A stretch of 64,000 nucleotides of DNA from Micromonospora parathelypteridis (GTDB taxonomy: Bacteria; Actinomycetota; Actinomycetes; Mycobacteriales; Micromonosporaceae). Where the stretch lies: the NCBI RefSeq assembly GCF_014201145.1, contig NZ_JACHDP010000001.1, positions 1,054,001 to 1,118,000 of the forward strand, given 5' to 3'. The position numbers and the translations under genes are program-made. Every line of letters begins with the position of its first letter. Within the stretch, counting starts at the first letter, position 1. The notes under the pieces are model-generated. The model was not told where the DNA came from and searched no databases. It was given only the letters and a program-made list of their open reading frames with translations. Below, one piece after another: positions 1-8,316 of this stretch.

Positions 1-1
1 C

Positions 2-907
2 ACCGGCCGGGTGGAGTACAACACCGTCGACGGCACGCTGTGGTTCCTGCACGCGGTGAGCCGGCACGTCACCGTCACCGGTGACACCGATCTCGGCGAC
101 GAGCTGCTGCCCGCGCTGCGGGCGGTGGTCGACGCCCATGTGGCCGGCACCCGGTACGGGATCCGCGTCGACCCGGCCGACGGGCTGCTCGCCCAGGGCG
201 CCCCCGGCACGGCGCTGACCTGGATGGACGCCCGGGTGTACGGCGTACCGGTCACCCCGCGCACCGGCAAGCCGGTCGAGGTCAACGCGTTGTGGATCAA
301 CGGGCTGGCGGGGCTCGCCGAGCTGGCTGAGCTGGCCGGGCAGGACGCGGACGAGCTGTGGCGACGGCACGGGCAGGCCACCACCTCGTTCCGGGAGCGT
401 TTCCCGGCGCCGACCGGCTGGCTGCACGACGTGCTGGACGCGCCCGCGCCGGCGTACCCCCTGGGTGGGGCCGCCCTGCACGACGACGACGCGCTACGCC
501 CCAACCAGTTGCTGGCCTGGTCGCTGCCGTTCGCACCGATGGAGCCGGACGAGGCGACGCTTCGCCGGATCGCGGGCGGGCTGCTCACCCCGCTCGGGCC
601 GCGCAGCCTCGCCCCGGACGCGCCGGAATTCGTGGGCCGGCACCGGGGTGGCCCGGCCGACCGGGACGGGGGCTACCACCAGGGCACGGTCTGGCCATGG
701 CTGCTCGGCCCGTACGTCGATGCCGCCCGCCGGGGAAAGATGTCAGTCGATGACGTGTTCGTCGGCATTGAGGCTCATCTGACCGAGTATGGGTTAGGCT
801 CGGTGAGCGAGACGGCCGACGGCGTCGCGCCGCACGCCGCGACCGGCTGCCCATTCCAGGCGTGGTCGGTTGCGGAGCTGCTGCGGGTGCGCCGAAAGGG
901 CCAGTAG
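2..907 (+). CDS. Glycogen debranching enzyme-type amylo-alpha-1,6-glucosidase, C-terminal part
   Basis: The reading frame is open from the window edge, so the N-terminus is missing; about 301 codons remain. The visible part is the (alpha/alpha)6-barrel end typical of archaeal/bacterial glycogen debranching enzymes: 'NTVDGTLWFLHAV' near the start, 'ALRPNQLLAWSLP' in the middle and 'GGYHQGTVWPWLLGPYV' before the end. The family hydrolyses alpha-1,6 branch stubs of glycogen in the cytoplasm. The stop is TAG at 905-907. A glycosyltransferase follows 138 bp downstream on the same strand, consistent with a glycogen or alpha-glucan context. The family call is firm; the substrate is inferred from the family. 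Confidence 0.8.
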   Translation, partial: TGRVEYNTVDGTLWFLHAVSRHVTVTGDTDLGDELLPALRAVVDAHVAGTRYGIRVDPADGLLAQGAPGTALTWMDARVYGVPVTPRTGKPVEVNALWINGLAGLAELAELAGQDADELWRRHGQATTSFRERFPAPTGWLHDVLDAPAPAYPLGGAALHDDDALRPNQLLAWSLPFAPMEPDEATLRRIAGGLLTPLGPRSLAPDAPEFVGRHRGGPADRDGGYHQGTVWPWLLGPYVDAARRGKMSVDDVFVGIEAHLTEYGLGSVSETADGVAPHAATGCPFQAWSVAELLRVRRKGQ

Positions 908-1045
908 CGCTTTACACGACCGCAACGGTGGTGTCGCCGCTGGTTATCTCGATCCCGGCAGGATTGGCCCCGATCCAGACGCGACGGCGACATCGACTTC
1001 CGGTGTCGGTCGGCGCGCGCCCGGGGACAACTCAAAGGGGGCCGC

Positions 1046-2380
1046 ATGTCACCCGATGCCCACGTGATCGACATCCACCCCGCCCGGCAACTGCGGGTGC
1101 TGATGCTCTCCTGGGAGTACCCGCCGGTGCTCGTCGGCGGCCTCGGTCGACACGTGCACGCCCTCTCCGTGGCCCTCGCCGCCGCCGGCCACGACGTCAC
1201 CGTCGTCACCCGCCACAGCGACGGCGCACCCCACGAGGAATACGCCGACGGCGTCCACATCCTGCGCGCCCCCGAGGACCCGGTCACCTTCCCCCTCGCC
1301 ACCGACTCATTGCTGGCCTGGACCATGGCCTTCAACCACACCCTCACCCGCACCGCCCTCCGCGCCACCCAAGCCGGTAGCTACGACGTCATCCACGCCC
1401 ACGACTGGCTCGTCGCCCACACCGCGATGACGTTGCGCGACCACCTCGACATCCCCCTGGTCAGCACCATCCACGCCACCGAGGCCGGACGACACCAGGG
1501 CTGGCTACCCGAAGAAATGAACCGCACCATCCACGGCGTCGAACACTGGCTCAGCAACGAATCCGGCCGGGTCATCGTCTGCTCCGGCTACATGCGTGAG
1601 CAGGTCACCGCGCTGTTCGACGCACCGGCCGCCCAGGTCGACGTGGTGCCCAACGGGGTCGACGGCCGGGCCTGGCGGGCCCGACCGCGGGCGGTCGCGT
1701 CGGCCCGAGCACGGTTCGCCGGGGACGGCCCGCTGGTCGGGTACGCCGGGCGGCTGGTCTACGAGAAGGGTGTCCAGCACCTGGTGCACGCGGTCCCCCG
1801 GCTACGCGAGCGGCACCCAGGGCTCCGCGTGGTGATCGCCGGCGACGGCCCGTACCGCGCCGAGTTGGAGGCCCAGGCCCGGCGCCTGGCGCTCTGCTCG
1901 ACCGTCCGGTTCACCGGCTTCCTCGACTCCACCCAACTGCCGGCGATGCTCGGCGCCACCGACGCGACCGTGGTGCCCAGCCTCTACGAGCCGTTCGGCA
2001 TGGTGGCGTTGGAGGCGGCGGCCGCCGGAGCGCCGCTGGCGGTGGCCAGCACCGGCGGCCTCGCCGAGATCGTCGAGCCCGGCGTGACCGGGGTGACGTT
2101 CCCGCACAGCGACCCCGACGCGCTCGCCGGCGCGGTCGGTCAACTCCTCGACGACGAGGTCTTCGCCCGAAGGGTGGCCCGCCGGGCCCGCACCATGGTC
2201 GGCGAACAGTACGGGTGGGCCACCATCGCGGCCCGCACCGCCGCCAGCTACGCCGCTGCCCGTCGGGAGCACGGCCCGCTGCAGGCCCGGCGTGCCGCCG
2301 CCCGACTGGCTGGTGGGCGTACCCGGATCGCCATCCCGGAGGGCAATCTGCTGGCCCGCGCCGACCACGCCGCCTGCTGA
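1046..2380 (+). CDS. GT4 family glycosyltransferase (glycogen synthase-like)
   Basis: A 444-residue protein with two Rossmann-like halves (GT-B fold). The N-terminal half has 'LMLSWEYPPVLVGGLGRHV', the glycine-rich acceptor-side loop seen in glycogen/starch synthase-like GT4 enzymes. The C-terminal half has 'YAGRLVYEKGVQHL', then 'PSLYEPFGMVALEAAAAG' with the EX7E nucleotide-sugar motif. It probably transfers glucose from a nucleotide sugar in the cytoplasm. ATG 1046 is preceded by AAAGGGG at 1034-1040. Proximity to the debranching enzyme favours alpha-glucan metabolism, but GT4 substrates cannot be read from sequence. Lipid or antibiotic glycosylation remains possible. Confidence 0.8.
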   Translation: MSPDAHVIDIHPARQLRVLMLSWEYPPVLVGGLGRHVHALSVALAAAGHDVTVVTRHSDGAPHEEYADGVHILRAPEDPVTFPLATDSLLAWTMAFNHTLTRTALRATQAGSYDVIHAHDWLVAHTAMTLRDHLDIPLVSTIHATEAGRHQGWLPEEMNRTIHGVEHWLSNESGRVIVCSGYMREQVTALFDAPAAQVDVVPNGVDGRAWRARPRAVASARARFAGDGPLVGYAGRLVYEKGVQHLVHAVPRLRERHPGLRVVIAGDGPYRAELEAQARRLALCSTVRFTGFLDSTQLPAMLGATDATVVPSLYEPFGMVALEAAAAGAPLAVASTGGLAEIVEPGVTGVTFPHSDPDALAGAVGQLLDDEVFARRVARRARTMVGEQYGWATIAARTAASYAAARREHGPLQARRAAARLAGGRTRIAIPEGNLLARADHAAC

Positions 2381-2420
2381 CCGAGTCGGACGACCGATAG
2401 GTGACTTCCGATCCGCTGGT

Positions 2421-2436
2421 TAGGGTGTAGCCCGGA
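2421..2436 (+). promoter_or_regulatory. Putative -10/start region shared by the two kinase genes, copy 1
   Basis: TAGGGTGTAGCCCGGA lies 26-41 bp before the first kinase start. It matches TATCGTGTAACCCGGA at 4253-4268 upstream of the second kinase at 13 of 16 positions. Both copies begin with a TANNNT hexamer, the usual actinobacterial -10 form. No convincing -35 hexamer is visible. Confidence 0.35.
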
Positions 2437-2462
2437 CAGCGGCTGAGGAGGAGCGTGCCTAG

Positions 2463-4169
2463 GTGCTGATCGCCGGTCGGTACCGGCTGCTCGACCTGGT
2501 GGGTCGCGGGGGCATGGGTCGGGTGTGGCGGGCCCGCGACGAGATGCTGCACCGCGAGGTCGCGGTGAAGGAGATCGTGCCGCCGAGTTGGCTGGCCGAA
2601 CCTGAACGGGCCGAGCTGCGCTCGCGCACCCTGCGGGAGGCGCGTGCCGCGGCCCGCCTCAACCATCCCGCCGTGGTCCGGCTCTACGACGTCATCCCGG
2701 TCGAGGGCAGCCCGTGGATCGTGATGGAGTACGTGCCGTCCCGCACCCTGCAGGACCTGGTGGACGACGAAGGGCCACTGGAGCCGGCCCACGCCGCCCG
2801 GATCGGCCTGGCCGTGCTCGACGCGCTGCAGGCCGCGCACACCGCCGGCGTGCTGCACCGCGACATCAAACCGCAGAACGTGCTCGTGGCGCATGACGGG
2901 CGGGTGATGCTCACCGACTTCGGGCTCGCCACCTTCGACGGTGGCGACGGCACGATGACCCGCCCCGGCATGGTCCTCGGCTCCCCGCAGTACGTCGCCC
3001 CCGAGCGGGCCGCCGAGGGGGTCTCCACGGTGGCCGCCGACCTGTGGTCGCTCGGAGCGACCCTGCATGCCGCCGTAGAGGGCCGCTCCCCGTACGCGCG
3101 CAGCACCGCGATGGCCACCCTGAGCGCACTGGCCGCCGGGCCGCCGGATCCGGCCCCGCACGCCGGGCCGCTCGCGCCGGTGCTCGCCGGGCTGCTGCGC
3201 CGCGACCCGCGCGACCGCCTCGACCACGAGACGGCCCGCCGGTTGCTCACCACGGCCTCGACCGGCCGCACCGACCCGCCGCCGGCGACCGACCACCTCA
3301 GCCCGGCGGCGAGCGGCCGGAGCACTCTGGCCGAGGACCTGGCCGATCAGGACCAGGACCCCACCATCCCGCTGCCCGAGCCCGGCCAGGCCACCGACCC
3401 GGGCGAGCCCGCTCCGGCGCTTTCCCGACCGGACGGGCCGCGCACGGCGCGGCGGGCTGCCTTGGTCGCCGTGGCGCTACTGGTGGCCGTCGCGGCCGGC
3501 GTGGGCACCGCGCTGGCTATCACCGCTGACGAGCCCACCGGCACCGCCGCCAGCCCCACCGCGCCGCCGCCGTACGGGCCGCCGCCCTACGGCGGCGGCC
3601 CGGATGGCCCCTTCGGTCCCGGCCCCGACCGCCCCCGCCCGCCGCCGGGCGGGGGCGGGGTGCCCCCGCCACCGTTTCCCTGCGTCCGCCCGGACATCGT
3701 CGGTTCGCCGGTGTCGGCCGGCACGCCGGCCCCCGAAAAGGAACTCCGCCCACCGCCCGGCTGGGTCTGGCACGCCGACACCTCCGGCTTCCGGGTCACC
3801 GTTCCGGCGACCTGGCGATACTCCCGCGACGGCGGGTCGGCCTGCTTCCAGGACCCGGCGACCGGCCGGGCCTTCAGCGTCGCCGAGGGCGGCGCGGCCG
3901 ATCCCCTGGTCCGGCTGCGGACCGCCCGTGACGCGGCAGCCGGGGCCGGGGCCTTGTCCGGGTACGAGGAGATCCTGCTCGCCGCCAGCGACCGCGGGGC
4001 GGAATGGGAGTGCCGCTGGCGGGCGCCGGACGGGCCCTGGCTGCACGCCCGGCAATACGTTGTCGGGGCCGGCCGTTGGACGCTGGGCTGGATCACCGAC
4101 GACGCGGACTGGGCCTCGGCCGGGGCAGACTGGGCGAAAGTGCGAGACAGTTTCCGAGCACCCCACTGA
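2463..4169 (+). CDS. Transmembrane serine/threonine protein kinase (PknB/Stk type), paralogue 1
   Basis: A 568-residue kinase. Residues 1-260 form the catalytic domain: Gly-rich 'GRGGMGRVW', 'VAVKEI' lysine, 'VLHRDIKPQNVL' catalytic loop and 'LTDFGLATF', followed by APE-like 'VAPERA'. All active-site residues are present. A Pro/Asp-rich linker leads to one membrane span at about 331-352. A Pro/Gly-rich stalk and an extracytoplasmic domain (about 430-568) follow, opening with 'GWVWHADTSGFRVTVP'. Three cysteines outside the membrane (PFPC, SACF, WEC) are conserved in the next gene. GTG 2463 follows GAGGAGGAG at 2445-2453. It probably senses an envelope signal; the ligand is unknown. Confidence 0.88.
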   Translation: MLIAGRYRLLDLVGRGGMGRVWRARDEMLHREVAVKEIVPPSWLAEPERAELRSRTLREARAAARLNHPAVVRLYDVIPVEGSPWIVMEYVPSRTLQDLVDDEGPLEPAHAARIGLAVLDALQAAHTAGVLHRDIKPQNVLVAHDGRVMLTDFGLATFDGGDGTMTRPGMVLGSPQYVAPERAAEGVSTVAADLWSLGATLHAAVEGRSPYARSTAMATLSALAAGPPDPAPHAGPLAPVLAGLLRRDPRDRLDHETARRLLTTASTGRTDPPPATDHLSPAASGRSTLAEDLADQDQDPTIPLPEPGQATDPGEPAPALSRPDGPRTARRAALVAVALLVAVAAGVGTALAITADEPTGTAASPTAPPPYGPPPYGGGPDGPFGPGPDRPRPPPGGGGVPPPPFPCVRPDIVGSPVSAGTPAPEKELRPPPGWVWHADTSGFRVTVPATWRYSRDGGSACFQDPATGRAFSVAEGGAADPLVRLRTARDAAAGAGALSGYEEILLAASDRGAEWECRWRAPDGPWLHARQYVVGAGRWTLGWITDDADWASAGADWAKVRDSFRAPH

Positions 4170-4252
4170 CCTGCGCCGTATGGCCATGATCCAAGCCACC
4201 GTCCGGCGTGGATCGAGGCCGCTCAGTGGATGAGAATGCCGGTATCCGTGGC

Positions 4253-4268
4253 TATCGTGTAACCCGGA
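4253..4268 (+). promoter_or_regulatory. Putative -10/start region shared by the two kinase genes, copy 2
   Basis: TATCGTGTAACCCGGA lies 21 bp before the second kinase start and is the counterpart of 2421-2436. The match suggests the duplication carried its own promoter, so the two kinases may be co-expressed from parallel promoters rather than only as an operon. Confidence 0.35.
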
Positions 4269-4288
4269 GTGACCGAGGGGGAGCGACC

Positions 4289-6133
4289 GTGCATCAGTTG
4301 CTGATCGCGGGTCGGTACCGGCTTCTCGACCTGGTCGGCACCGGCGGAATGGGCCGGGTGTGGCTTGCCCGCGACGAGATGCTGCATCGCGACGTCGCGG
4401 TGAAGGAGGTCGTGCCGCCGAGTTGGCTGGCCGAGGCCGAGCGCGAGGAGTTGCGGCTGCGGACGTTGCGCGAGGCACGCACCGCTGCCCGGCTCAACCA
4501 CCCCAACGTGGTCCGCATCTACGACGTGGTGCACGACCGGGAGAACCCCTGGATCGTGATGGAGTACGTGCCGTCCCGGTCGGTGCAGCAGATCATCAGC
4601 GCCGAGGGGCCACTGAGCCCGCAGCGCACCGCCCGGATCGGGCTGGCGGTGCTCGCCGCATTGCGGGCCGCACACGCCGCCGGGGTGCTGCACCGCGATG
4701 TGAAGCCGCACAACGTGCTGGTGGCCGACGACGGGCGGGTGGTGCTCACCGACTTCGGACTGGCCACCTTCGACGGCGGCGAAGGTGCGATGACCGGGCC
4801 GGGCATGGTGCTCGGTTCGCCGCAGTTCGTGGCGCCGGAGCGGGCCCGCGAAGGGGTGTCCGATCCGCGTACCGACCTGTGGTCGCTGGGCGCGACGCTC
4901 TTCGCCACGGTCGAGGGACAGTCGCCGTACGCCCGGTCGAGCGCAATGGCGACGCTCAGCGCGCTGGCCACCGAACCACCGGACCCGATGCGCCGCGCCG
5001 GTCCGTTGCGTCCCGCGCTCGCCGGCCTGCTGGAGCGCGACCCCTGGCGGCGGTTGACCGCCACCGAAGTGGAGCCCCTGCTGCGAAATGCCGCGGCGGA
5101 CCACAATCAGACCATCGGTCCGCCCCGGTCGTCGGCGGTGGCAGCGGTACGCAGCGCGGGCCGTGCCGTGGTGCCCAACCGGGTCGACCCGGTCGATCCG
5201 GTCGATCCGGTCGATCCGGTCGATCCGGTCGATCCGGTCGATCCGGTCGATCCGGTCGACCCGGTCGACCCGGCAGGCCCGGCAGGCCCGGCGTCTCCGG
5301 GACGCCCGATCGCCCCGGCGGGCCTGGTGGGTCCGGTCGACCCGGCGGGCCCGGTCGACCCGGCAGGGCCGGCAGACCCGGTGGGTCCGGTCGACCCGGC
5401 GGGCCTGTCCGGCGACCCGGCGACGCCTTCCGGACCGCCAGCGAGCCGCCTCCGCCGACGGCGGCAGCGACTGATCGCCCTGGTTGCGACGGCCACCGCC
5501 CTGTTCGTCGCCACCGGCGTCACGTTGGCGCTGGTCGACCGGAACAGTAAGCGGACACCACCGTCTGGTTCCGGCGGTGGCGCGCCGACCTCCCGGCCGG
5601 CCGCGTTCGCCTGCGCGAAGCCACCGCCACCGCCACCGACGGCCACTTCGGTGGCAAAGGTGCCCCGGCCGGCCGACGCGCGATACCGGCTGCGTGACGG
5701 CTGGACCTGGCACGACGACCCGGCCGGGTTTCGGATCGCCGTGCCGGTGGGTTGGACGCGCTGGGCCGAGGGGGCGGTGACCTGTTTCCGGGAGCCCGAC
5801 GGCGCCCGGGTGCTCAGTGTCGAGGCAGGGCCGGCGCGGCCCGACCCGGTGGCGTACTGGCAGGCCGAGGAGGTGCGACTCACCACCGGCGACGCGCTAC
5901 TGGAGGGCTATCGCAAGGTGGACATCTCCGCGATGGACATCTTCGAGGGTGGCGCGGTCTGGGAGTGCGGCTGGGAAAACGCCGCCGGCGAACAGGTACA
6001 CAGCTTCCGGTTGCTCGCCAACACCTCGGCCACGCGTTCGTACATCGTCTCGTGGTTGACAAAAGAGTTCGACTGGCAGGTCAACGCGGCATACTTGCCG
6101 ATGATCCGGCAGAGCTTCACCCCCGCTCTGTGA
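4289..6133 (+). CDS. Transmembrane serine/threonine protein kinase, paralogue 2, with VDP-repeat linker
   Basis: A 614-residue paralogue of the preceding kinase, with the same order of parts and intact catalytic motifs ('GTGGMGRVW', '[13 protein letters not shown]', 'LTDFGLATF'). The cytoplasmic juxtamembrane linker is expanded by ten perfect Val-Asp-Pro tripeptides (residues 299-328) and further degenerate GP/DP repeats. The membrane span is at about 394-415. The outer domain, from about 470, begins '[19 protein letters not shown]' and keeps the three cysteines (FAC, TCF, WEC). I chose GTG 4289 because GAGGGGGAG lies just upstream and the protein then aligns with paralogue 1 at its N-terminus. 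An in-frame start at 4208 would add 27 residues with no counterpart. Confidence 0.87.
   Translation: MHQLLIAGRYRLLDLVGTGGMGRVWLARDEMLHRDVAVKEVVPPSWLAEAEREELRLRTLREARTAARLNHPNVVRIYDVVHDRENPWIVMEYVPSRSVQQIISAEGPLSPQRTARIGLAVLAALRAAHAAGVLHRDVKPHNVLVADDGRVVLTDFGLATFDGGEGAMTGPGMVLGSPQFVAPERAREGVSDPRTDLWSLGATLFATVEGQSPYARSSAMATLSALATEPPDPMRRAGPLRPALAGLLERDPWRRLTATEVEPLLRNAAADHNQTIGPPRSSAVAAVRSAGRAVVPNRVDPVDPVDPVDPVDPVDPVDPVDPVDPVDPAGPAGPASPGRPIAPAGLVGPVDPAGPVDPAGPADPVGPVDPAGLSGDPATPSGPPASRLRRRRQRLIALVATATALFVATGVTLALVDRNSKRTPPSGSGGGAPTSRPAAFACAKPPPPPPTATSVAKVPRPADARYRLRDGWTWHDDPAGFRIAVPVGWTRWAEGAVTCFREPDGARVLSVEAGPARPDPVAYWQAEEVRLTTGDALLEGYRKVDISAMDIFEGGAVWECGWENAAGEQVHSFRLLANTSATRSYIVSWLTKEFDWQVNAAYLPMIRQSFTPAL
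5183..5272 (+). repeat. Ten tandem 9-bp repeats encoding (Val-Asp-Pro)10
   Basis: The unit is GTCGAYCCG: one GTCGACCCG, seven GTCGATCCG, then two GTCGACCCG, perfectly in phase with the kinase frame. Degenerate 9-bp units (GCAGGCCCG, GCGGGCCTG, GTGGGTCCG) continue to about 5407. A block this uniform, including at third positions, suggests recent slippage expansion. The copy number is probably variable between strains. Confidence 0.95.
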
Positions 6134-6236
6134 CACCGTCCGTTGTGGACCGTCTGGGTGATGCCCCTGCGGCGCCGGCGCTGACTACAGTGGCGTAGCT
6201 TTGGGCGCTCAAGATCCCTGGGGAGGGTGAGCCGAA

Positions 6237-7046
6237 ATGATGGGACCGCAGCACGCGCTGTCTGGCGCGGCGGTGTGGTTGGCCGGATCCTGGGCACTGG
6301 ACCAGTTCGCCGACTACCACCAGTCGCCGCTCGCGTTGGCCGTGGGCACCGCGGTGTGCGCCGGTGGCGCACTCTTTCCCGACCTCGACATGTCGGGCAA
6401 GGTGACCAAGAACCAGGGTGGGGCCACCGTGGCCCGTACCTTCGGAGTCTTCTCGCTCTTCGCCGCCGAGGTGATGGAGAAGGTCTCACTGGGGGTCTAC
6501 TACGCCACGAAGCTCAGCAAGGACCCCCGCCGCAACAACGGGCACCGGACGCTGACCCACACGCTGCCGTTCACCCTGCTGGTCGGCTGGGGCACCACCG
6601 CGCTCTGCGCCGCGTACGGCAAGTGGGCCGTCATCACCATCCTGTTCTTCATGTTCGGCCTCGCCCTGCGCGGGCTGTTCGACGACTGGGCGGAACGCGC
6701 CGGCTGGGTGATCGTGACGCTCGCGTCGGCCGGGGCGGCCTGGTTCACCTTCGTCAACCTCCCGGGCGGGCGAGGTTATCCCCTGATCGGCACCGCTCTG
6801 GGGGTGGGCTGCTTCGTGCACATCCTCGGCGACATGATCACCCGAGCTGGCGTGCCGATCCTGTGGCCGATCCCGATCAAGCGGCGCATGTGGATGATGA
6901 TCGGCCTGCCGAACAGCATCGCCCTGCGTGTCGGCAGCAAGGCCGAGGTGGTCGGGATGCGCATCGCCCTGACCGTCGTCTCGGCGCTCGCGACCGTCGG
7001 CCTGATCGCGCCCTCGGTGCTGAGCCGGTTCGACATCGACATATGA
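6237..7046 (+). CDS. YdjM/DUF457-type metal-dependent membrane hydrolase
   Basis: A 269-residue integral membrane protein. It opens 'MMGPQHALSGAAVWL', has 'GGALFPDLDMSGKVT' and 'NNGHRTLTHTLPF' (His/Asp metal-ligand motifs of the family), and several hydrophobic spans through to 'MRIALTVVSAL'. Family members are annotated as inner-membrane metal-dependent hydrolases, but their substrates are unknown. GGGAGGG lies about 10 bp upstream; ATG 6240 is an alternative start. The stop overlaps the next start by ATGA, so the two genes are translationally coupled. Confidence 0.78.
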   Translation: MMGPQHALSGAAVWLAGSWALDQFADYHQSPLALAVGTAVCAGGALFPDLDMSGKVTKNQGGATVARTFGVFSLFAAEVMEKVSLGVYYATKLSKDPRRNNGHRTLTHTLPFTLLVGWGTTALCAAYGKWAVITILFFMFGLALRGLFDDWAERAGWVIVTLASAGAAWFTFVNLPGGRGYPLIGTALGVGCFVHILGDMITRAGVPILWPIPIKRRMWMMIGLPNSIALRVGSKAEVVGMRIALTVVSALATVGLIAPSVLSRFDIDI

Positions 7047-7951
7047 CAGACGCGGCGCCAGAGCAACCGCCGGCAGCGGACGCGCAGGTACCGGAGTTCT
7101 GGCGCTCGCTGGGGCTGCCCGGTCTGGCCGACGTCCACGTGCACTTCCTGCCACCGCGACTGCTACGCCGCGTGTGGGCGTACTTCGACGCGGCGGGGCC
7201 ACTGGTCGGCACCGAGTGGCCGATCCGCTACCGGTGGAGCGACGCCGACCGGGTCGCGCACCTGCGTCGGCTCGGCGTGCGGGCGTTCAGCGCCCTGGCG
7301 TACGCCCACCGGCCGGGCATGGCGGCGGAACTCAACCGCTGGACACTGGACTTCGCCCGCAACACTCCCGGTTGCCTGGCCTCGGCCACGTTCTTCCCCG
7401 AACCGGACGCCCCCGCGTACGTCGAGGCCGCGCTCGCGGGTGGTGCCAAACTGTTCAAGGTGCACGTGCAGGTCGGCGGCTTCGCGCCAACCGACCCGAC
7501 GTTGGACCCGGTCTGGGGAACGCTGGCCGACGCGGGTGTGCCGGTGGTGGTGCACGCCGGACACGCCCCGGTGGGTACCGCGCACACCGGACCGGACCCG
7601 TTCGCAGCCCTGCTCGCCCGCCACCCCCGGCTGACCGCAGTGGTGGCGCACCTCGGCGCCCCGGACTACCGCGCGTTCCTCGACCTGGCGGAGACGTACG
7701 AACGGGTCCGGCTGGACACCACGATGGCGTTCACGCCGTTCTTCGACCAGTTCCTCCCCTTCCCCACCGACGAGTTGCCCCGGCTGCGCGAGTTGGGGCT
7801 GTCCGGCAAAGTGCTGCTGGGCAGCGACTTCCCGAACATCCCGTACCCGTACGCCGACCAACTGACCGGGCTGACCCGACTGGACCTGGGCGACGACTGG
7901 CTGCGCGCGGTCTGCTGGGACAGCGCGGCCGCCCTGTTCGACCTGCCCTGA
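7043..7951 (+). CDS. Amidohydrolase family (TIM-barrel metal-dependent hydrolase)
   Basis: A 302-residue protein of the amidohydrolase-2 type. 'LADVHVHFLPP' supplies the HxH metal ligands, 'PVVVHAGHAPVG' the barrel His, 'VVAHLGAPDY' the next His, and 'VLLGSDFPNIPYPY' the catalytic Asp near the C-terminus. It is cytoplasmic and probably a decarboxylase or hydrolase of a small carboxylic or lactone substrate. The start ATG 7043 overlaps the preceding stop (ATGA). Nothing nearby reveals its substrate. Confidence 0.82.
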   Translation: MTDAAPEQPPAADAQVPEFWRSLGLPGLADVHVHFLPPRLLRRVWAYFDAAGPLVGTEWPIRYRWSDADRVAHLRRLGVRAFSALAYAHRPGMAAELNRWTLDFARNTPGCLASATFFPEPDAPAYVEAALAGGAKLFKVHVQVGGFAPTDPTLDPVWGTLADAGVPVVVHAGHAPVGTAHTGPDPFAALLARHPRLTAVVAHLGAPDYRAFLDLAETYERVRLDTTMAFTPFFDQFLPFPTDELPRLRELGLSGKVLLGSDFPNIPYPYADQLTGLTRLDLGDDWLRAVCWDSAAALFDLP

Positions 7952-8040
7952 ACCCCCTCCGCCAAACAACACCGCCCCACCACCGCACCCTCCCACCAGC
8001 GCACCCCGCCACCAACGCGCCTGCCGGGGGCGCGCCCTTC

Positions 8041-8119
8041 CAAGATCGTGCTCGATCCTGGAAATAGTGGCCTCCGCCGCGATCCGTGGGAACTACATCC
8101 AGGATCAAGCACGATCTTG
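8041..8119. repeat. Dispersed palindrome family A, copy 1
   Basis: A 79-bp inverted repeat. The left arm at 8041-8069 begins CAAGATCGTGCTCGATCCTG, and the right arm at 8091-8119 ends in its near-complement. About 25 of 28 arm positions pair, with a loop of about 21 nt. It lies 89 bp after the amidohydrolase stop. Closely related copies occur at 31124-31201 and 52171-52248. No terminal T-run is present, so a conventional terminator is not shown. Confidence 0.85.
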
Positions 8120-8211
8120 CGGGTTGCCCGCCCAGGACGGGCCGGGGAGACGCCGCGCGCGGCGGTCAGCGCGGCCGCGCGGCCGGCTGGACTTCTTTTC
8201 GACATCACCTA

Positions 8212-8241
8212 TTGACGTCGCCGTAACAGGTGGCCTAGCGT
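8212..8241 (+). promoter_or_regulatory. Promoter of the LacI/xylosidase operon
   Basis: TTGACG (8212-8217) and TAGCGT (8236-8241) are separated by 18 bp, a strong housekeeping-type pair. The predicted start of transcription, about 8248, falls inside the palindrome at 8244-8272. Confidence 0.7.
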
Positions 8242-8243
8242 CT

Positions 8244-8272
8244 GTCGAACCGCTTCGTCGAAGCGTTTCGAC
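8244..8272. promoter_or_regulatory. 29-bp operator palindrome for the LacI-family regulator
   Basis: GTCGAACCGCTTCG, a central T, then CGAAGCGTTTCGAC form a palindrome with a single mismatched pair outside the centre. It contains TCGAAGCGTTTCGA, a 14-bp element with a central CG, the usual shape of LacI-family operators. Its position over the transcription start predicts repression by steric block. The regulator gene starts 45 bp downstream, so autoregulation is likely. Confidence 0.7.
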
Positions 8273-8316
8273 GATCATGCGGGAGCGATCCCACGCCAGG
8301 CCAGAGGAGGTGCGCG

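Noticed and set aside
8041..8119. Conventional intrinsic terminator
   Set aside because: The stem is long and is not followed by a T-run on either strand, and the element belongs to a dispersed family. Termination is possible but not shown.
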